Shown here: positions 29,825 to 33,021 of the stretch, piece by piece
Numbering within the stretch: position 1 is the stretch's first letter
Layout of the letters: every line of letters starts with the position of its first letter
DNA from: an uncultured Oscillospiraceae bacterium
Lineage (GTDB): Bacteria; Bacillota; Clostridia; Oscillospirales; Oscillospiraceae
Direction of reading: 5' to 3'
Assembly: GCA_944387785.1 (NCBI GenBank)
Contig: CALXGG010000011.1
Coordinates: 1-33,021 of the forward strand
DNA length: 33,021 bases
Notes under the pieces: generated by a model
Databases searched by the model: none
The model's input: only the letters and a program-made list of their open reading frames with translations
What the model was told of the DNA's origin: nothing
Translations under genes and position numbers: made by a program

Positions 29825-30901
29825 ATGGAAATTCGGATCTGCAAGACGGAGCATCCCCGGCCCAAGCCGGAGGACCCCCGGAAGCTGGGCTTCGGCACGG
29901 TGTTCACCGACCACATGTTCACCATGGATTACGACGGGGAGCAGGGCTGGCACGACGCGCAGATCGTGCCGCTGACGGATCTCACCATCCACCCCGGCGC
30001 CGCGGTGTTCCACTACGGCGCGGAGGTGTTCGAGGGCCTCAAGGCCTACCGCACCGACGGCGGCGGCGTGCAGCTGTTTCGCCCGGCGGACAATATGCGG
30101 CGGATGCGGGACAGCGCCGAGCGGATTCAGCTGCCGGACTTTGACGGGGATTTTATGCTTAAGGCCCTGCTGAAGCTGGTGGAGCTGGACCAGGACTGGG
30201 TGCCCGCGCTGCCCGGCGCGTCCCTGTACATCCGGCCGGTGGAGTTCTGCACGGATATCGACCTGGGTCTCCATGCCATCTCCCGGGCGAAAATGATGAT
30301 CATTCTCTCCCCGGTGGGCAGCTACCTCTCCGGCGGCCTCAAGCCGGTGAACATCCTCATCGAGGACACCGACGTCCGGGCGGTCCGGGGCGGCACCGGC
30401 TACGCCAAGTGCGGCGGGAACTACGCCGCCGCCAACCGGGCCGCCGCCAAGGCGGAGCGCCGGGGCTTCGACCAGGTGCTGTGGCTGGACGGCGTCCACC
30501 AGCAGTACATCGAGGAGGTGGGGGGCATGAACGTGATGTTCAAGATGGCCGGCAGGATCGTCACCCCCGCCCTCACCGGCTCCGTCCTGCCGGGCATCAC
30601 CCGCCGCTCCTGCATCCAGCTGCTGCGGGACAAGGGCTACGAGGTGGAGGAGCGCCTCATCAGCGTGGACGAGGTGATGGCCGCTCTGGAGAGCGGGGAG
30701 ATGGAGGAGGCCTGGGGCTGCGGTACCGCGGCGGTGATCTCCCCCATCGGCAGCTTCGCTTACCGGGACAGGCAGCACACGGTGAACAACCGGGAGATCG
30801 GCCCCTGCGCCCAGGACCTTTACGACACCCTCACCGGCATCCAGTGGGGCCGCCGGCCGGATCCCTACGGCTGGGTGGTAAAGGTGCCCCGGAGGGCCTG
30901 A
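29825..30901 (+). CDS. ilvE: Branched-chain amino acid aminotransferase
   Basis: A 358-residue class IV PLP enzyme that interconverts Leu, Ile and Val with their 2-oxo acids using 2-oxoglutarate/glutamate. The PLP lysine is K195 in GYAKCGGNYA. Other blocks: HYGAEVFEGLKAYR, LYIRPVEF, SYLSGGLKPV, EEVGGMNVMF and the phosphate loop GSVLPGITRRS. Length and motifs fit the eukaryote-like BCAT group (YwaA/IlvK type) rather than the shorter E. coli type. The ribosome site GAGGGAG is 13 bases from ATG, rather far, but no other start fits; the upstream frame is non-coding. Single gene with its own promoter and terminator. Confidence 0.94.
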   Translation: MEIRICKTEHPRPKPEDPRKLGFGTVFTDHMFTMDYDGEQGWHDAQIVPLTDLTIHPGAAVFHYGAEVFEGLKAYRTDGGGVQLFRPADNMRRMRDSAERIQLPDFDGDFMLKALLKLVELDQDWVPALPGASLYIRPVEFCTDIDLGLHAISRAKMMIILSPVGSYLSGGLKPVNILIEDTDVRAVRGGTGYAKCGGNYAAANRAAAKAERRGFDQVLWLDGVHQQYIEEVGGMNVMFKMAGRIVTPALTGSVLPGITRRSCIQLLRDKGYEVEERLISVDEVMAALESGEMEEAWGCGTAAVISPIGSFAYRDRQHTVNNREIGPCAQDLYDTLTGIQWGRRPDPYGWVVKVPRRA

Positions 30902-30923
30902 CCCGCGGCAGGATACAGCAAAA

Positions 30924-30963
30924 AGCGCCGCCTGGACAACTGTCCGGGCGGCGCTGGTTTTTT
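30924..30963. terminator. Terminator, copy 2 of a repeated palindrome
   Basis: A 15-bp stem (30924-30938 with 30941-30955, one T-G pair), then GGTTTTTT; AAAAA precedes it, so it can serve ilvE (+) and the convergent kinase gene (-). The sequence is nearly identical to the reverse complement of 21419-21450. Confidence 0.88.
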
Positions 30964-30986
30964 GGGGAAAGAGCGGCGGGCGGGGC

Positions 30987-31820
30987 TCACGCCACGCCCA
31001 GGAAGGAGCACAGGGCCGCGCCGATGGAGGTGGCGAAGGCGGCGTGCTCGGGGGTGATGAAGCGGATGCCGTGGAGGCGGGTGAAGAGGGCGAAGCACTC
31101 CTCGGCCTGGGGCAGGCCGGACATGAAGCCGGTGAGGACCACGGTCTCGCAGCCGCAGGCCCGGCAGGCCATGACGGCGGTGGTGCCGATGGACTGGAGG
31201 ACCATGTTGACTACGCCTGCGGCGAAATCCCCGGCGGTGGCGCCGTCGGAGACGTTGCCGAAGTTGGCGGCGGTGATGTCCAGGGGCAGGGAGGGGTGGC
31301 TGTTGCGGGTGATGTCGCCCACGGTGAGGTCGATGTGGTTGATGTCGCCGTCGCCGGCCAGCTTGACGATCTGGTCGTACTGCCGGGTGCCGCACAGCCG
31401 GGAGCACAGCCCCGCCAGGGTGCCGCCGCCCACGCCGGAGCCGCACAGATGGCGGACCTCCTTGCCCTTTTCCGCCCAGATGAAGGCGGTGCCGGTGCCC
31501 ATGCTGACCACCACGGCCTTCTCCTGGCCGCTGAGGGCCAGGCCGCCCACGCCCACGGCGGTGAATTCCTCCACCTTCTCCGTGGGGATGCCGTAGATAT
31601 CCCCGTCCACATAGGAGGCCCCCACGCCGGTCAGGGCGATCCGGGACACGTCGCCCAGGGCCAGGCCGTTGGTGAAGAGGAAGTTGCCCAGGGCGCCGTA
31701 GAGGGAGGTGATGGGGTCCTGGGCCTGGACCCGGTGCATGGCGATGGCGGAGCCGTCGGGGCGCAGGCCCACGATCTTGGTGGTGGAGCCGCCGATATCG
31801 ATACCTAAAATCACAGACAT
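30987..31820 (-). CDS. coaW: Type II pantothenate kinase
   Basis: A 277-residue kinase of the ASKHA fold that phosphorylates pantothenate, the first step of CoA synthesis. The N-terminal phosphate loop is GIDIGGSTTKIVGL; SMGTGTAFIW, HLCGSGVGGGTLAG and ANFGNVSDGATAGDFAAGVVNMV are typical of the type II (CoaW, pantothenate kinase 2) family. A Cys pair CRACGCE lies near residue 220. GGGAGG eight or nine bases before ATG fixes the start. Its promoter overlaps a dyad shared with the divergent pncB, so CoA and NAD precursor genes may be controlled together. Confidence 0.92.
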   Translation of the reverse strand: MSVILGIDIGGSTTKIVGLRPDGSAIAMHRVQAQDPITSLYGALGNFLFTNGLALGDVSRIALTGVGASYVDGDIYGIPTEKVEEFTAVGVGGLALSGQEKAVVVSMGTGTAFIWAEKGKEVRHLCGSGVGGGTLAGLCSRLCGTRQYDQIVKLAGDGDINHIDLTVGDITRNSHPSLPLDITAANFGNVSDGATAGDFAAGVVNMVLQSIGTTAVMACRACGCETVVLTGFMSGLPQAEECFALFTRLHGIRFITPEHAAFATSIGAALCSFLGVA

Positions 31821-31876
31821 GGCAAAGACCTCCCGGGGGGAAAGGATCGCCGGCGCGCTGGGGCTCCGGCCTCTCT

Positions 31877-31905
31877 ATATTAGGGGAAAGGGAAGGAATT
31901 GTCAA
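31877..31905 (-). promoter_or_regulatory. Promoter of the pantothenate kinase gene
   Basis: On the minus strand TTGACA (31900-31905), 17 bases, TAATAT (31877-31882). Confidence 0.85.
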
Positions 31906-31908
31906 TTC
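31896..31908. promoter_or_regulatory. Dyad over the kinase -35 box
   Basis: GAATTG-T-CAATTC, a perfect 13-base dyad covering the -35. A possible plus-strand promoter for pncB (TTGCAA 31914-31919 with TATACT at 31935-31940, spacer only 15) begins six bases beyond. Candidate operator; the regulator is unknown. Confidence 0.35.
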
Positions 31909-32003
31909 TATCGTTGCAAAAGGCGGGGAAAAGATATACTATAAGGTAGTCGGGACAGACCCAGGCCGGCCCCGGCCATTCTGATGAAACAGAGGATGGA
32001 GCA

Positions 32004-33021
32004 ATGGAGCGTAAAGAGAAGCTGAATCTGTCGATGCTGTTCGACTTCTATGAGATGACCATGGCCAACGGCTACTTTCGCCAGGGGATGCAGGAGCGGA
32101 TCACCTACTTCGACGTGTTTTTCCGCCGGGTGCCGGACGGCGGCGGCTACGCCATTGCCGCGGGGCTGGAGCAGCTGATCGAGTATATCAAGGACCTCCA
32201 TTTCGACGAGGACGACATCGCCTATCTCCGGGGGAAGGGCCTCTTTGAGGAGGACTTCCTGGAGTATCTGCGCGCCTTCCGTTTCACCGGGGACATCTGG
32301 GCGGTGCCCGAGGGCACGCCGGTGTTTCCCCACGAGCCCCTGGTCACGGTCCGGGCTCCCGCGCCCCAGGCCCAGCTCATCGAGACCTACGCCCTGCTGT
32401 GCATCAACCACCAGAGCCTCATCGCCACCAAGGCCAGCCGCCTGGTCCGGGCCGCCCAGGGCCGGACGGTGCTGGAGTTCGGCTCCCGCCGGGCCCAGGG
32501 AGTGGACGGCGCGGTGGTGGGCGCCCGGGCGGCCTATATCGGCGGCGTCCACGGCACCGCCTGCGCCCTCAGCGACCAGGTGTTCGGCGTCCCCGCCGCC
32601 GGCACCATGGCCCACTCCTGGGTGCAGATGTTCCCCACCCAGTACGAGGCCTTCAAGGCCTACTGCGAGATCTATCCCAACAACGCCATTTTGCTGGTGG
32701 ACACCTACAACACCCTTAAAAGCGGCGTGCCCGACGCCATCCGGGTGTTCAACGAGGTGCTGCGGCCCCGGGGGATCACCAAGTGCGGCATCCGCCTGGA
32801 CTCCGGCGACATCGCCTACCTCTCCAAGGAGGCCCGGAAGATGCTGGACGCGGCGGGGTGGGAGAGCTGCACCATCTCCGCCTCCAACGCCCTGGACGAG
32901 AACCTGATCCGGGACCTGCTGCTCCAGGGGGCCAAGGTGGACTGCTTCGGCGTGGGCGAGCGGCTCATCACCGCCCGCAGCGAGCCGGTGTTCGGCGGGG
33001 TGTACAAGCTGGTGGCGGTGG
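32004..33021 (+). CDS. pncB: Nicotinate phosphoribosyltransferase, 3' end cut off
   Basis: The first 339 residues of a type II nicotinate phosphoribosyltransferase, which makes nicotinate mononucleotide from nicotinate and PRPP in the NAD salvage route. The start MERKEKLNLSMLFDFYEMTMANGYF, EFGSRRAQG, the site GTMAHSWVQMF with His204 (the phosphorylated His), TYNTLKSGVPDAI and IRLDSGDIAYLSKEARKML are diagnostic, as is FGVGERLITARSEPVFGGVYKLV at the cut end. About 140 residues are missing. ATG 32004 follows AGAGGATGGAG; an ATG at 31996 is out of frame. It is divergent from the pantothenate kinase gene. Confidence 0.94.
   Translation, partial: MERKEKLNLSMLFDFYEMTMANGYFRQGMQERITYFDVFFRRVPDGGGYAIAAGLEQLIEYIKDLHFDEDDIAYLRGKGLFEEDFLEYLRAFRFTGDIWAVPEGTPVFPHEPLVTVRAPAPQAQLIETYALLCINHQSLIATKASRLVRAAQGRTVLEFGSRRAQGVDGAVVGARAAYIGGVHGTACALSDQVFGVPAAGTMAHSWVQMFPTQYEAFKAYCEIYPNNAILLVDTYNTLKSGVPDAIRVFNEVLRPRGITKCGIRLDSGDIAYLSKEARKMLDAAGWESCTISASNALDENLIRDLLLQGAKVDCFGVGERLITARSEPVFGGVYKLVAV

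Noticed and set aside
27878-30778. A 966-codon open frame antisense to the ABC exporter and ilvE genes
   Set aside because: It is a GC-skew shadow rich in His, Gly, Pro and Val, with no ribosome site or domain, lying opposite three well-supported genes.

Overview
The window looks like chromosome of a GC-rich anaerobic Firmicute. The best guess is the Oscillospiraceae (Flavonifractor / Pseudoflavonifractor / Lawsonibacter type). The reasons are an SLH-anchored surface protein, AGGAGG ribosome-binding sites before most genes, DUF3793 and DUF5714 proteins, a type II pantothenate kinase, many GGDEF/DegV/NfeD-type housekeeping genes, and GC-rich coding DNA broken by AT-rich promoters. This is inference from protein types and base composition; no 16S gene is present. 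I see no phage, transposase, CRISPR array or plasmid functions.

Layout. 1-340: 3' part of a tRNA-Leu, its terminator, a coding-like segment that may be a dispersed repeat, and two back-to-back perfect hairpins. 341-4025 (-): a large secreted SLH protein with its own promoter and a possible 6-residue leader peptide. 4226-7005 (+): an operon of an AlkZ-related protein, a TIGR04076 protein, an SDR oxidoreductase and a DUF5714 protein. Between these sit two gene stumps, the last 17 residues of a peptide deformylase and the first 18 of a metallophosphoesterase. 7066-9688: a macro-domain protein, a PNPOx-like protein (both -) and a carboxymuconolactone decarboxylase-cupin fusion (+). 9958-11938 (-): a QueD-like enzyme and a lipoprotein MsrA-MsrB fusion. 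12021-12732 (+): a Crp/Fnr regulator broken by an amber codon. 13004-13178 (+): a tiny transcription unit with promoter and terminator but only mini-ORFs.

13283-14627 (-): a TetR regulator and an unknown protein, each preceded by an AT-rich palindrome. 14697-18738 (+): a tight operon of an ABC-class ATPase (PF09818), a DUF5655 protein, YaaA, a PrxQ/Bcp peroxidase and a rhomboid protease. 18753-20973 (+): a MoxR ATPase plus VWA (CoxE/ViaA-like) pair. Then an orphan Phd-like antitoxin and a GGDEF protein with a degenerate second cyclase domain. 22660-23799 (+): DUF3793 and flavodoxin under a promoter carrying a DtxR-type (iron) operator. Then DegV (+); NfeD and a 53-residue small protein (-); tRNA-Arg(ACG) (-); a heterodimeric ABC exporter (+); a branched-chain aminotransferase (+); and divergent type II pantothenate kinase (-) and nicotinate phosphoribosyltransferase (+, cut by the window end).

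How the parts fit. Several loci concern redox or peroxide stress: MsrAB, YaaA-PrxQ, the CMD-cupin protein, flavodoxin and PNPOx. The last block handles CoA and NAD precursors. No single locus is clearly a complete new defence or metabolic system. The best candidates for new biology are the TetR-flanked ATPase/DUF5655/YaaA/PrxQ/rhomboid operon, the mini-transcript at 13004-13178, the conserved-looking 53-residue protein, and the gene stumps held inside a translationally coupled operon.
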